DNA of 64,000 bases, taken from contig NZ_JACVQF010000220.1 of the NCBI RefSeq assembly GCF_014534645.1, forward strand, positions 62,001 to 126,000, given 5' to 3'. The position numbers were made by a program, and so were the translations under genes. How positions within the stretch are numbered: position 1 is the first letter of the stretch; each line of letters begins with the position of its first letter. The notes below the pieces were generated by a model that was not told the origin of the DNA, searched no databases, and saw only the letters and a list, made by a program, of their open reading frames with translations. This DNA is from Streptomyces griseicoloratus (lineage in GTDB: Bacteria; Actinomycetota; Actinomycetes; Streptomycetales; Streptomycetaceae). Positions 36,510-44,483 of the stretch are shown piece after piece.

Positions 36510-38429
36510 ATGAGCAACGGCGGGGACGGCAGGGGCGCTCAGGGCCGGCTGATCGGCGGGCGCTACCGCCTGATCGAGCGCATCGGCTCGGGCGGCATGG
36601 GAACCGTCTGGCGGGCGCTCGACGAACGCGTGGAGCGAGAAGTCGCCGTCAAGGAACCGCGGTTGCCGGGCGGGCCCGGGGACGAGAGCCACCGGCGGGC
36701 CGCCCACCGGCTCTACCGCGAGGCCCGCGCCGCCGCCCGTGTCGACCATCCGGCCGCGGTCTCCATCCACGACGTCGTCGTCGAGGGGGCCGGGCCCGAC
36801 GCGACGACCGGACCCGACGGATCGCCCGCGTCCCCCGGGCCGGACGGGCTGCCGTGGATCGTCATGGAGCTGGTCCGCGGCGAGTCCCTGCACGACAGGC
36901 TCCGCCGCGGCCCGCTGCCGCCCGCCGAGGCCGCCCGGATCGGCCGCGCCGTCCTGGGTGCCCTGCGCGCGGCCCACGCCGTGGGCATCGTGCACCGGGA
37001 CGTGAAACCGGCCAACGTCCTGCTCGGCCCGCACGACCGCGTCGTCCTCACCGACTTCGGCATCGCACACGTACAGGGCGAGGAATCCCTCACCGTGAGC
37101 GGGGAGTTCGTCGGCTCGCTGGAGTTCGTCGCACCCGAGCGGATGTCGGGCCGCGGTGCCGGACCCGCCTCGGACCTGTGGTCCCTGGGCGTCCTGCTGT
37201 ACGCCGCCGTCGAGGGCTGGTCGCCGTTCCGCCGTACGACGCTGGAGTCCACCCTCGCCGCCGTCCTGTCCGCCGAGCCGCCCGAGCCGGTGAACGCCGG
37301 GCCGCTCGGACCGCTGATCGTACGGCTGCTGGCGAAGGAACCCGGGCGGCGGCCGAGCGCCGAGGAGGCCGCCAAGGGCCTGGAGGCGGCGGCCGAGGAG
37401 TGGCCGGCGCCGGAGGCCGCGCCGGTGCAGGCCCAGCGGCCCGACGGGATGCGGGACTCGACGGACGACACCGGCACCGTACGCCTGACCCCCGAGGACA
37501 CCCGCCCCGAAGCCCCCGGCCCCCTGGAGGCGCCCAACCCCGACACCGGGCCGCCGGACACCGCCGCGTCCGCGGACGGGGCCGCCCTCCCGTACGCGGA
37601 GGTACGCCCCGCCGCGGACAGGGCGTCGCAGGAGCGGTCCCCGGCCGTGGACGGGCGGCCCGCGCCCGCCCTGCGTCCCGACGCACCCCCCGACGAGCCC
37701 CGCCGCGCCCTCGACGCCCCGGGACAGGCCCGTACCACCTCCGTCCCGGCCTCCCCCCGCCGGCGAGCGCTCCGCCCCGCGGCCCTCGCCGTGCTCGGCG
37801 CGGCGCTGCTGGTCGGGGTGGTGTCGTCCGCCGCCTTCCTCCTCGACGCCGGGCGCGACGGCGGGACCACCACGGGAGGGGCCGGCGGCACCACCCCGGC
37901 CGCCACCTCCTCTCCTGACCCTTCTTCCTCTTCCTCTCCTTCCTCCTCCCGGCCCGCGCCCGCCGCCGACGCCTGGGCCGCCCGCCGTGAGGAGGACATG
38001 GACGCCGTTCTCTTCCTCCCCGGCGGGTACGACGAGTTCGCGCGGCAGGGCGACGCCGGCGACCAGCCCAGGATCGTGGTCTACGAGGATCCCGACGGGG
38101 TCCTGGAGGTCCGTCTGACCCAGTGGGACCGGGCTCCCCGCTCCCCGATGGCCCAGGCGCGGGAGGCGCATCAGGGGTGGGACAGCTACCTGGGCGACGC
38201 GCGGACGCAGTACACCCGCACCAGCGTCCAGGGGCACGAGGCCGTTCTCGCCGACACCACCTACGGTCAGGACGGCTCCCCGACGCGCGTCATGGAGCTG
38301 ATGATCCTCACCGACGACAGCCGCATGTACGAGCTGCGCGTGGACATGCCCAAGGGCACGCCGGACGAGAAAAGGGGCACGGAGGTGTTCAAGGGAGCGC
38401 GTGACCGGCTCCGGATCGAAAACGACTGA
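36510..38429 (+). CDS. PknB-type Ser/Thr kinase with extracytoplasmic domain (kinase 6)
   Basis: 639 residues. IGSGGMG, Lys48 in VAVKEP, HRD 162-164 and DFG 182-184 make it catalytically complete. An unusual Gly/Pro/Asp insert of about 22 residues sits just before the hinge (LPWIVMELV). A long acidic, Pro-rich linker leads to a membrane helix (about 424-446). The outer part has a Ser-run stalk (nine consecutive serine/proline-type residues, twice) and a domain related to the other kinases (DMDAVLFLPGGYDEFAR...MELMILTDDSRMYELRVDMP). It is the last kinase gene of the array, 41 bases after kinase 5. Confidence 0.91.
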   Translation: MSNGGDGRGAQGRLIGGRYRLIERIGSGGMGTVWRALDERVEREVAVKEPRLPGGPGDESHRRAAHRLYREARAAARVDHPAAVSIHDVVVEGAGPDATTGPDGSPASPGPDGLPWIVMELVRGESLHDRLRRGPLPPAEAARIGRAVLGALRAAHAVGIVHRDVKPANVLLGPHDRVVLTDFGIAHVQGEESLTVSGEFVGSLEFVAPERMSGRGAGPASDLWSLGVLLYAAVEGWSPFRRTTLESTLAAVLSAEPPEPVNAGPLGPLIVRLLAKEPGRRPSAEEAAKGLEAAAEEWPAPEAAPVQAQRPDGMRDSTDDTGTVRLTPEDTRPEAPGPLEAPNPDTGPPDTAASADGAALPYAEVRPAADRASQERSPAVDGRPAPALRPDAPPDEPRRALDAPGQARTTSVPASPRRRALRPAALAVLGAALLVGVVSSAAFLLDAGRDGGTTTGGAGGTTPAATSSPDPSSSSSPSSSRPAPAADAWAARREEDMDAVLFLPGGYDEFARQGDAGDQPRIVVYEDPDGVLEVRLTQWDRAPRSPMAQAREAHQGWDSYLGDARTQYTRTSVQGHEAVLADTTYGQDGSPTRVMELMILTDDSRMYELRVDMPKGTPDEKRGTEVFKGARDRLRIEND

Positions 38430-38484
38430 TTCCTGTCCGGCCGATTCCGATCCTCTCGCACAACGCGCTGATCAGGGCATTTGT

Positions 38485-38502
38485 TGCCAGTGATCGCTGG
38501 CA
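38485..38502. promoter_or_regulatory. Inverted repeat upstream of gabD2
   Basis: TGCCAG-TGATCG-CTGGCA lies about 75 bases before the aldehyde dehydrogenase start, in the 146-base gap after the kinase array. It may be an operator; no regulator is known. Confidence 0.35.
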
Positions 38503-38575
38503 GTGTGTGAGCACTCGGTGAATCTCGATTACCGACGGGTACACAAAGCTCCCGCCGCGTCATACCCTGCGCCTC

Positions 38576-40189
38576 ATGACGGACGCGCAGGCCCCGGAAA
38601 AGACCGGCACGAATCCCCTCGCCCCCGCCCCCGAGGGCGCCCGCACCGCCGCCGACGTGGTGACGCCCGAGCTGGTCGCCCAGCTCACCAAGGGCGTGGT
38701 CGGCTCCGGACGCACGGCCAACCACACCCCGTTCACCGGTGAGAAGCTGGCCGACCTGCCCGAGTCGACGCCCGAGGACGTGGCCAGGGCCTTCGAACTG
38801 GCCCGCACCGCCCAGGCGGTGTGGGCGCAGACGCCGGTACGGCAGCGCGCCGCCGTCCTGCTCCGCTTCCACGACCTTGTGCTGGAGCGCCAGGCCGAGG
38901 TCCTCGACCTCATCCAGCTGGAGACCGGCAAGGCCCGCCTGCACGCCCACGAGGAGGTCCAGGCCGTCGCCGTCGCCGCCCGGCACTACGGCCGCCGCGC
39001 CGCCGCCTACTTGAGGCCGAAGCGGCACATGGGCGCCGTACCGACGCTGACGAAGGTCACCGAGCTGCGCCACCCGCGCGGTGTCGTCGGCCAGATCGCC
39101 CCCTGGAACTACCCGCTGGAGCTGTCCGTCGGCGACGCGCTCCCGGCGTTCGTCGCGGGCAACGCGGTCGTGATGAAGCCCGACACCGAGACCTGCCTGA
39201 CCGCCCTGTGGGCACGCGACCTCCTCGTCGAGGCCGGCCTGCCCGCCGAGGTCTTCCAGGTCGTCCTCGGCGACGGCCCGGTCATCGGTCCCGAGGTCGT
39301 CAGGCACGCCGACTACGTCTCCTTCACCGGCTCCACCCGCACCGGCCGCGAGGTCGCCCAGGGCGCCGCGGCCCGTCTGGTCGGCGTCTCCCTGGAACTC
39401 GGCGGCAAGAACGCCATGCTGGTGCTGGAGGACGCCGACATCGAGAAGGCCGCGGCGGGTGCCGTCCGCGCCTGCTTCTCCTCCGCCGGCCAGCTCTGCA
39501 TCTCCATCGAGCGGCTGTACGTCCACGAGTCGGTCGCCGACGCCTTCCTGGAGCGCTTCGCCGCCCGCACCAGGGCGATGCGGCTCGGCACCTCCCTCGC
39601 CTACGGCGCCGACATGGGCTCGCTGGTGGGGGAGCGGCAGCTGGAGACCGTCAAGCGGCACGTCGAGGACGCCGTCGCGCAGGGCGCCAGGCTCGTCGCC
39701 GGCGGGGTCGCCCGCCCCGACATCGGCCCGTACTTCTACGAGCCGACCATCCTCGACGGCGTCACGGCCCCCATGACCGTGTGCACCGAGGAGACCTTCG
39801 GCCCGGTCGTGTCCGTCTACCGCTTCAAGACCGAGGACGAGGCGGTCGAGCACGCCAACTCCACGCCGTACGGCCTGAACTCCTCGGTCTGGACGAAGGA
39901 CGCCCGGCGCGCCCGCGAGGTCGCGGCCCGGCTGCGCACCGGCACGGTCAACATCAACGAGGGTTACGCGCCCGCCTACGGCAGCGTCCAGTCCCCGATG
40001 GGCGGCATGAAGGACTCCGGTCTCGGCCGCCGGCACGGCTCCGAGGGCATCCTCAAGTACACCGAGGCCCAGACCATCGCCCACCAGCGGCTGCTGCCGA
40101 TGGCCCCGTCGCTCGGCATGGACGACGAGAGGTACGCGGCGTTCATGAGCCGGAGCCTGCGCCTGATGAAGGCATTCCGCTTCCGCTGA
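38576..40189 (+). CDS. gabD2: Succinate-semialdehyde dehydrogenase (NADP+), GabD2 type
   Basis: 537-residue aldehyde dehydrogenase that oxidises succinic semialdehyde to succinate. GQIAPWNYPLELSVGDALPAF and FTGSTRTGREV are cofactor-domain motifs. The general base Glu lies in LELGGKN, and the nucleophile is the Cys of SSAGQLCISIERLYV; the LCIS context is typical of GabD2. The N-terminal 40 residues are a low-complexity arm. It is probably co-transcribed with the GMC oxidoreductase 61 bases downstream, a pairing conserved in streptomycetes. Confidence 0.92.
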   Translation: MTDAQAPEKTGTNPLAPAPEGARTAADVVTPELVAQLTKGVVGSGRTANHTPFTGEKLADLPESTPEDVARAFELARTAQAVWAQTPVRQRAAVLLRFHDLVLERQAEVLDLIQLETGKARLHAHEEVQAVAVAARHYGRRAAAYLRPKRHMGAVPTLTKVTELRHPRGVVGQIAPWNYPLELSVGDALPAFVAGNAVVMKPDTETCLTALWARDLLVEAGLPAEVFQVVLGDGPVIGPEVVRHADYVSFTGSTRTGREVAQGAAARLVGVSLELGGKNAMLVLEDADIEKAAAGAVRACFSSAGQLCISIERLYVHESVADAFLERFAARTRAMRLGTSLAYGADMGSLVGERQLETVKRHVEDAVAQGARLVAGGVARPDIGPYFYEPTILDGVTAPMTVCTEETFGPVVSVYRFKTEDEAVEHANSTPYGLNSSVWTKDARRAREVAARLRTGTVNINEGYAPAYGSVQSPMGGMKDSGLGRRHGSEGILKYTEAQTIAHQRLLPMAPSLGMDDERYAAFMSRSLRLMKAFRFR

Positions 40190-40250
40190 CCCGCTTGCGC
40201 CGACCGCTTCCGCCGACCCCACCCACACCCGTTCTCAACGAGGAGAGCAC

Positions 40251-42068
40251 GTGTCGCAGGAGAAGTCTGTCCAGACCCGGGACGAGAACGGGTACGACTA
40301 CGACGTCGTCGTCGTGGGCTCCGGCTTCGGCGGCTCCGTGTCCGCCCTCCGCCTGACCGAGAAGGGCTACAGGGTCGGCGTCCTGGAGGCGGGCCGCCGC
40401 TTCACCCGCGAGTCGCTGCCGAAGAACTCCTGGGACCTGAGGAACTACCTCTGGGCGCCGAGGCTCGGCATGTTCGGCATCCAGCGCATCCATCTGCTCG
40501 GGAATGTCATGGTCCTGGCAGGCGCGGGCGTCGGCGGCGGCTCCCTCAACTACGCCAACACCCTCTACGTCCCGCCGAAGCCCTTCTTCGACGACCCCCA
40601 GTGGCGGGACATCACCGACTGGCAGGAGGAGCTGGCGCCGTACTACGACCAGGCGCGGCGCATGCTCGGCGTCCGGCTGAATCCGACCATGACCCCGTCC
40701 GACGTGCACCTGAAGGCCGCCGCCGAGCGGATGGGCGTCGGCGACACGTTCCACATGGCACCCGTCGGCGTCTTCTTCGGCGACGGCCGGGACGCGGACG
40801 GAACGGCGAGGGCGAAGCCGGGCGAGCAGGTGCCCGACCCGTACTTCGGCGGCGTGGGTCCGGCCCGCCGGGCCTGCCACGAGTGCGGCGAGTGCATGAC
40901 CGGCTGCCGCCACGGAGCGAAGAACACCCTCAACGAGAACTATCTCTACCTCGCCGAGAAGGCGGGCGCCGTCGTGCACCCGATGACGACGGTCGTCTCC
41001 GTCACGGACGACTCACGCGGCGGATACGCGATCGCCACGCTCCCCACCGACCGGCGGAAGAAGGGAGTGGGCCGGACCGTCACGGCCCGCCGCGTCGTCC
41101 TCGCCGCCGGCACGTACGGCACCCAGACCCTGCTGCACCGCATGAAGGCGGGCGGCCAGCTGCCGTACATATCCGACAGGCTCGGCGAGCTGACCCGGAC
41201 CAACTCCGAGGCCCTGGTCGGCGCCCAGACCGACGACCGGCGCTACCGGAAGGTCACGGGTGAGCGGCGGGCCGACTTCACGCAGGGCGTCGCCATCACG
41301 TCCTCCATCCACCCCGACGCCAACACCCACATCGAGCCGGTCCGTTACGGCAAGGGCTCCAACTCGATGGGCGGACTGTCGATCCTCCAGGTCCCGTACG
41401 CCGGCGAGTCCGGCTCGGGCGCGAGCCGCGTCCTGGGCTTCCTGGCCCACGCGGCCAGGCACCCGGCGCTGGTCCTGCGCTCGCTGTCGAACCGCCGCTG
41501 GTCGGAGCGGACCATCATCGGCCTGGTGATGCAGTCGCTGGACAACTCTCTGACGACATATCTGAAGCCGACGGGCGTCGGCAAGGGCCTGCTCACCGCC
41601 CGCCAGGGCCACGGCTCGCCCAACCCCAAGCAGATCAGGGCCGCGACCGAGGGAGCCTCCGCGCTGGCCGCCGAGATCAACGGCTTCGCCGGCTCCAACG
41701 TCGGCGAGCTGATGGGCACCCCGCTCACCGCCCACTTCCTCGGCGGCTGCCCGATCGGCGCCTCCCGCGAGACCGGCGTGATCGACCCCTACCACCGGCT
41801 GTACGGCCACCCCGGCATCTCGGTCGTCGACGGCGCCGCGGTCTCGGCGAACCTCGGCGTGAACCCGTCCCTGACCATCACCGCGCAGGCGGAGCGGGCG
41901 ATGTCGTACTGGCCGAACAAGGGCGAGGCCGACCCGCGCCCCGAACAGGGAGCGGCGTACGAACGCCTCGGCGCCGTCGAGCCGAAGTCCCCGGCGGTCC
42001 CGGCGGAGGCGTTCGGCGCGCTGCGGCTGCCGTTCCTGGGGATCCCGGCGGTGCCGCCGAAGGAGTAG
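40251..42068 (+). CDS. GMC-family FAD oxidoreductase (cholesterol-oxidase-like)
   Basis: 605 residues. The FAD-binding motif DVVVVGSGFGGSVSALRLTEKGYRVGVLEAG is at the N-terminus. GAGVGGGSLNYANTLY is the second GMC signature. A CHECGECMTGCRHGAKNTLNENYL segment carries four closely spaced cysteines within the FAD domain. The C-terminal HFLGGCPIGASRETGVIDPYHRLYG...NLGVNPSLTITAQAERA supplies the conserved His and Asn region. There is no signal peptide, unlike secreted cholesterol oxidases, so it is intracellular. The substrate is unknown; sterol or another hydrophobic alcohol is possible. The GTG start follows GAGGAGAG. Confidence 0.88.
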   Translation: MSQEKSVQTRDENGYDYDVVVVGSGFGGSVSALRLTEKGYRVGVLEAGRRFTRESLPKNSWDLRNYLWAPRLGMFGIQRIHLLGNVMVLAGAGVGGGSLNYANTLYVPPKPFFDDPQWRDITDWQEELAPYYDQARRMLGVRLNPTMTPSDVHLKAAAERMGVGDTFHMAPVGVFFGDGRDADGTARAKPGEQVPDPYFGGVGPARRACHECGECMTGCRHGAKNTLNENYLYLAEKAGAVVHPMTTVVSVTDDSRGGYAIATLPTDRRKKGVGRTVTARRVVLAAGTYGTQTLLHRMKAGGQLPYISDRLGELTRTNSEALVGAQTDDRRYRKVTGERRADFTQGVAITSSIHPDANTHIEPVRYGKGSNSMGGLSILQVPYAGESGSGASRVLGFLAHAARHPALVLRSLSNRRWSERTIIGLVMQSLDNSLTTYLKPTGVGKGLLTARQGHGSPNPKQIRAATEGASALAAEINGFAGSNVGELMGTPLTAHFLGGCPIGASRETGVIDPYHRLYGHPGISVVDGAAVSANLGVNPSLTITAQAERAMSYWPNKGEADPRPEQGAAYERLGAVEPKSPAVPAEAFGALRLPFLGIPAVPPKE

Positions 42069-42111
42069 AAGACGGAGCAGAAAAGGAGCAGAAGAAGAGC
42101 GGAAAGACGGC

Positions 42112-42147
42112 GAAGGACCTGCGCCCCCCTCCGAGCGCAGGTCCTTC
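42112..42147. terminator. Terminator between the GMC gene and the LAETG gene
   Basis: GAAGGACCTGCGC (42112-42124) and GCGCAGGTCCTTC (42135-42147) form a perfect 13-base stem with a 10-base loop. It lies between two converging genes and may act in both directions. Confidence 0.88.
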
Positions 42148-42188
42148 CCCGTCTTGCGTCGAGCCTTGTTCAGCCGACGAGTCCCGCT

Positions 42189-43190
42189 TTACGCGTCCGC
42201 ACCGGCCTTGCGCCGCCGCACCGCGAACACCGCACCGCCACCGACGACGACGGCGAGTCCGCCGACGAGGCCGATCATCGGCAGCGCGGAGCTGGAACCG
42301 GTCTCGGCGAGGCTGCCGGTGACCTTCGGGGTGTTGCCGGACGGCTTCTCCCCGGTGACGGGCGCCTTGCCGCCTTCCTGCGGCTTGGTGCCCTCCGTGT
42401 CCGTGCCGGGGGCCACGATCTGGAACTTGTAGGCGACGTCGCCGAAGCCGGTGCACTCACCGTCGGCGTCGCCGTAGATGGTCGCGCCGAGCGTGAAGCC
42501 GGCGCCGACCGGGGCGCTGGCCTTCACGTTGAGGCGCATCGGGATCTCGACCTCGTAGTCGGGCGCCAGCTCGTCGGTGTAGCCGACGTAGCCGACCGCG
42601 TAACCGAACTCGTTGAGGTCCTCCCAGATCTCGTCCTGGGGGTTCCATGCCTGCAGGCTGACCTGCTTGCTCTCGAACAGGTCCTCGCCGTACTGGTCGG
42701 AGGACGCGCCCGCCAGGTACTCGAGGTTCTGCAGCGTGGAGTCGGAGTTGTTGGCGACGTTCAGCGAGAACTTGTGCCAGCCGCTGCCCGCCTCGATCTT
42801 GCCCGGCAGGCCCGTGATGCTGACGTCGACCTTGGTGTCCTCGCACACCGACGGCTCGGGCTCCGGGGACTCCGTCTCCTCGGGCGAGGACGTGCTGGGC
42901 GCCGGAGACCCGGGCGCCGAGGTGCTGGGCGCCGGGGACTCGGGGGCGGAGGTGCTGGGAGAGGCGCTCGGGGAGTCGCTGGGCGCGGTCGTCGCGGTCT
43001 CGCTCGTGGACGCGCTGGGGGACGCCGAATCGGTCGGGGAGGTGCTCTCGGTCGTGGTCTCGCTCGCGGAACTGCTCGACGGGGACGGCGACGTGTCGCC
43101 GGTCGCGAACGCGGCCGGCGCAGCGAGCAGCGCCACCGGTGCAATCACTGCCGTCGCGGCCGCTGCTGCCATGGCGCGGCGAAGCTTCAT
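42189..43190 (-). CDS. Sortase-anchored surface protein with LAETG signal
   Basis: 333 residues. An N-terminal signal peptide ending near AAFATG is followed by about 85 residues of Ser/Thr/Pro/Glu-rich stalk. A folded beta-rich domain (VDVSITGLPGKIEAGSGWHKFSLNVANNS...) and a second low-complexity spacer come next. The C-terminal sorting signal is LAETG, then a hydrophobic stretch, then RRRKAG. LAxTG is the motif used by class E sortases in Streptomyces, so the protein should be covalently linked to peptidoglycan. No sortase gene is in this window. ATG at 43190. Confidence 0.9.
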   Translation of the reverse strand: MKLRRAMAAAAATAVIAPVALLAAPAAFATGDTSPSPSSSSASETTTESTSPTDSASPSASTSETATTAPSDSPSASPSTSAPESPAPSTSAPGSPAPSTSSPEETESPEPEPSVCEDTKVDVSITGLPGKIEAGSGWHKFSLNVANNSDSTLQNLEYLAGASSDQYGEDLFESKQVSLQAWNPQDEIWEDLNEFGYAVGYVGYTDELAPDYEVEIPMRLNVKASAPVGAGFTLGATIYGDADGECTGFGDVAYKFQIVAPGTDTEGTKPQEGGKAPVTGEKPSGNTPKVTGSLAETGSSSALPMIGLVGGLAVVVGGGAVFAVRRRKAGADA

Positions 43191-43846
43191 GAAGACCTCG
43201 GATAGTCCGGTGTACTGCGGGGCAGTACGTGCGAGTCAGGGAGGTGCCGCGTGTGAGGCGCGGTTGTGGCCCTTGTGTCAGCACGTTTGATCGGTGAACC
43301 CTGTGAATGGTTGTCCCCGATCTCACAGAATTCTTATGTGGTCTGCGTCACTCACCGGACGGAACGCAGCGAAGGGCCCCGCGGGACTGGAGCCGCGGGG
43401 CCCTTCTTCAGTCAGCACCGGCGTCAGGGCAGCGCCGGTGCCGGGGAGCGGCGCCGGGGGGTTGCGCCGCTGGTCTGTGGTGGCAGTGCAGTTGTGGGCG
43501 GGCCGTGTACGGGGGACCGGGGCTCCGTACCGCATCGTGCTGGACGGCTGGGGCCTCCGCAACCGTTTGACCCGGACTTGGGCCGGACTTGGGTGTTTTC
43601 CGCCGGCCGGCCCCGGGCGTCCCCGGAGCCGGCCGTTCTCTTGAGTGACCGGGCTGCTGTCCCCTGCCGTCCGGTCACTTTCCTGGAGCGAGGTCCCACG
43701 ACGCACGGCGCGAGCCGTACGTCTCATCGCTCCAGCGAGCCACGCGTGGTTCTTTCGGGCCCGCCCCTGGCTGGCACGGACACCGGGACCAACGAAGCGG
43801 CTCGGGTGGCGGTCACGGCGCCGTACGGGTGAGAAGGCGCCCGAAC
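43191..43846. other. 656-base region without a gene, several inverted repeats
   Basis: No convincing coding sequence. Visible structures are CTGTGA/TCACAG (43301-43328), the 14-base terminator-like hairpin at 43371-43406, GTGACCGG/CCGGTCAC (43645-43678), and CTGGAGCGA/TCGCTCCAG (43683-43735) enclosing a smaller ACGGC/GCCGT stem. The minus strand here is the 3' side of the chorismate mutase transcript and the promoter side of the LAETG gene. Confidence 0.5.
43371..43406. terminator. Strong hairpin in the chorismate mutase-LAETG gap
   Basis: GAAGGGCCCCGCGG (43371-43384) pairs perfectly with CCGCGGGGCCCTTC (43393-43406) around an 8-base loop. On the minus strand it could end transcription from the chorismate mutase gene about 440 bases upstream and insulate the LAETG gene. 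Confidence 0.65.
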
Positions 43847-44134
43847 TCAGATGCGACCCCGGCACAGCTCCAGCAGCGTCATCGCCAGCGCCGTGCCCGG
43901 CTTGCCCAGCGCGTCCCTGTAGTGGCCGAGGATCTCCATCTCGCGGGAGAGGTTCACGCGCCGGCCGCCGGAGGTGATCCGCGCCTCCTGGATCACGGCG
44001 GAGACGGCCATCCGTTCCTGGATCAGACCGATGATCCGGTCGTCGAGGGCGTCGATGCGCTCGCGGGCGCCGGTGATCAGGTCGGCGGCCTCGGCGGTGT
44101 GGGCGCCGGTCTTCTCTGCGGTGGTGGTGGTCAT
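43847..44134 (-). CDS. Chorismate mutase (AroQ type)
   Basis: 95-residue all-helical AroQ-fold enzyme converting chorismate to prephenate, the branch toward Phe and Tyr. RERIDALDDRIIGLIQERMAVSAVIQEAR is helix 1 with the conserved active-site arginines. LSREMEILGHYRDALG and ALAMTLLELCRGRI complete the fold. No signal peptide, so it is the cytoplasmic form. The ATG at 44134 follows GAGGAGCC. An apparent attenuator (leader peptide, pairing region, terminator) occupies the 180 bases upstream, which strongly supports a Phe/Tyr biosynthetic role. Confidence 0.92.
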   Translation of the reverse strand: MTTTTAEKTGAHTAEAADLITGARERIDALDDRIIGLIQERMAVSAVIQEARITSGGRRVNLSREMEILGHYRDALGKPGTALAMTLLELCRGRI

Positions 44135-44181
44135 GAGGGCTCCTCGGGGTCCGGGGAGGCGGCCCTGGAGCGACACGGTCC

Positions 44182-44226
44182 GGAAAACGCCAGGCGCCCC
44201 GGACCTTGTCGGCCCGGGGCGCCTGG
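44182..44226 (-). terminator. Attenuator terminator upstream of chorismate mutase
   Basis: On the minus strand, CCAGGCGCCCCGG (44226-44214) pairs with CCGGGGCGCCTGG (44202-44190) around an 11-base loop. CGTTTTCC follows at once. It is a 13-base perfect stem lying 48 bases before the chorismate mutase ATG and 20 bases after the leader peptide stop. This is where an intrinsic attenuator must lie. Confidence 0.85.
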
Positions 44227-44245
44227 GAAGTCGCTTGTCAGTTGC

Positions 44246-44317
44246 TCAAGCAGCACGACCATGGCAGCCGGTGGGCCGGTTGCCATAGGTAAAGAGGAAG
44301 GTCGAGTACGCGAGCAT
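44246..44317 (-). CDS. Aromatic leader peptide of chorismate mutase attenuator
   Basis: A 23-codon reading frame, ATG at 44317 and TGA at 44246-44248. Residues 4-11 read YSTFLFTY: two Tyr and two Phe codons in eight, including TTT and TAT, which are rare in this genome. A -10 element ends six bases before the ATG and there is no real SD, so the message is probably leaderless. Ribosome stalling at these codons when charged Phe- or Tyr-tRNA is scarce would expose the downstream sequence for antitermination. Too short for standard gene callers. Confidence 0.8.
   Translation of the reverse strand: MLAYSTFLFTYGNRPTGCHGRAA
44261..44286 (-). promoter_or_regulatory. Pause/anti-antiterminator-type hairpin inside the leader frame
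   Basis: ATGGCAACCGG and CCGGCTGCCAT on the minus strand form a near-perfect hairpin. It begins within the Tyr11 codon. A ribosome held at the Phe-Leu-Phe-Thr-Tyr codons would cover its first arm, the geometry expected for attenuation. Confidence 0.65.
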
Positions 44318-44323
44318 GCGCCC

Positions 44324-44352
44324 AGTATGCCGTGGCGGCGCACGGTGTCCAA
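44324..44352 (-). promoter_or_regulatory. Promoter of the chorismate mutase leader
   Basis: -35 TTGGAC (44352-44347), 17-base spacer, -10 CATACT (44329-44324). The leader ATG lies six bases after the -10. This is a good vegetative promoter, and it implies that transcription starts at or next to the A of the ATG. Confidence 0.72.
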
Positions 44353-44483
44353 GCCGGCTCGCATGGCGAGACGGGGGCAGAGGCCGCGGGACGGAACGCG
44401 GGAGGAGCCTGGGGAGCGGGAGGAGCGGGAGGGCCGTGGGGCGGGTGACACCGTGGGCGGGACGTGCCGCACGGGCGGCTCGG

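Noticed and set aside
26608-38429. Kinase array as a recently acquired genomic island
   Set aside because: Codon usage and GC match the flanks, no integrase, tRNA or direct repeats are present, and the cluster appears at the same place in S. coelicolor as I recall it.
43301-43328. CTGTGA/TCACAG repeat as a Crp site
   Set aside because: The 16-base spacer is much longer than the 6-base spacing of Crp-family sites; left only as a note on the region.
43323-43865. Possible 180-residue gene in the chorismate mutase-LAETG gap
   Set aside because: It overlaps the chorismate mutase end, crosses a strong terminator hairpin, has no SD and lacks domain-like hydrophobic patterning.
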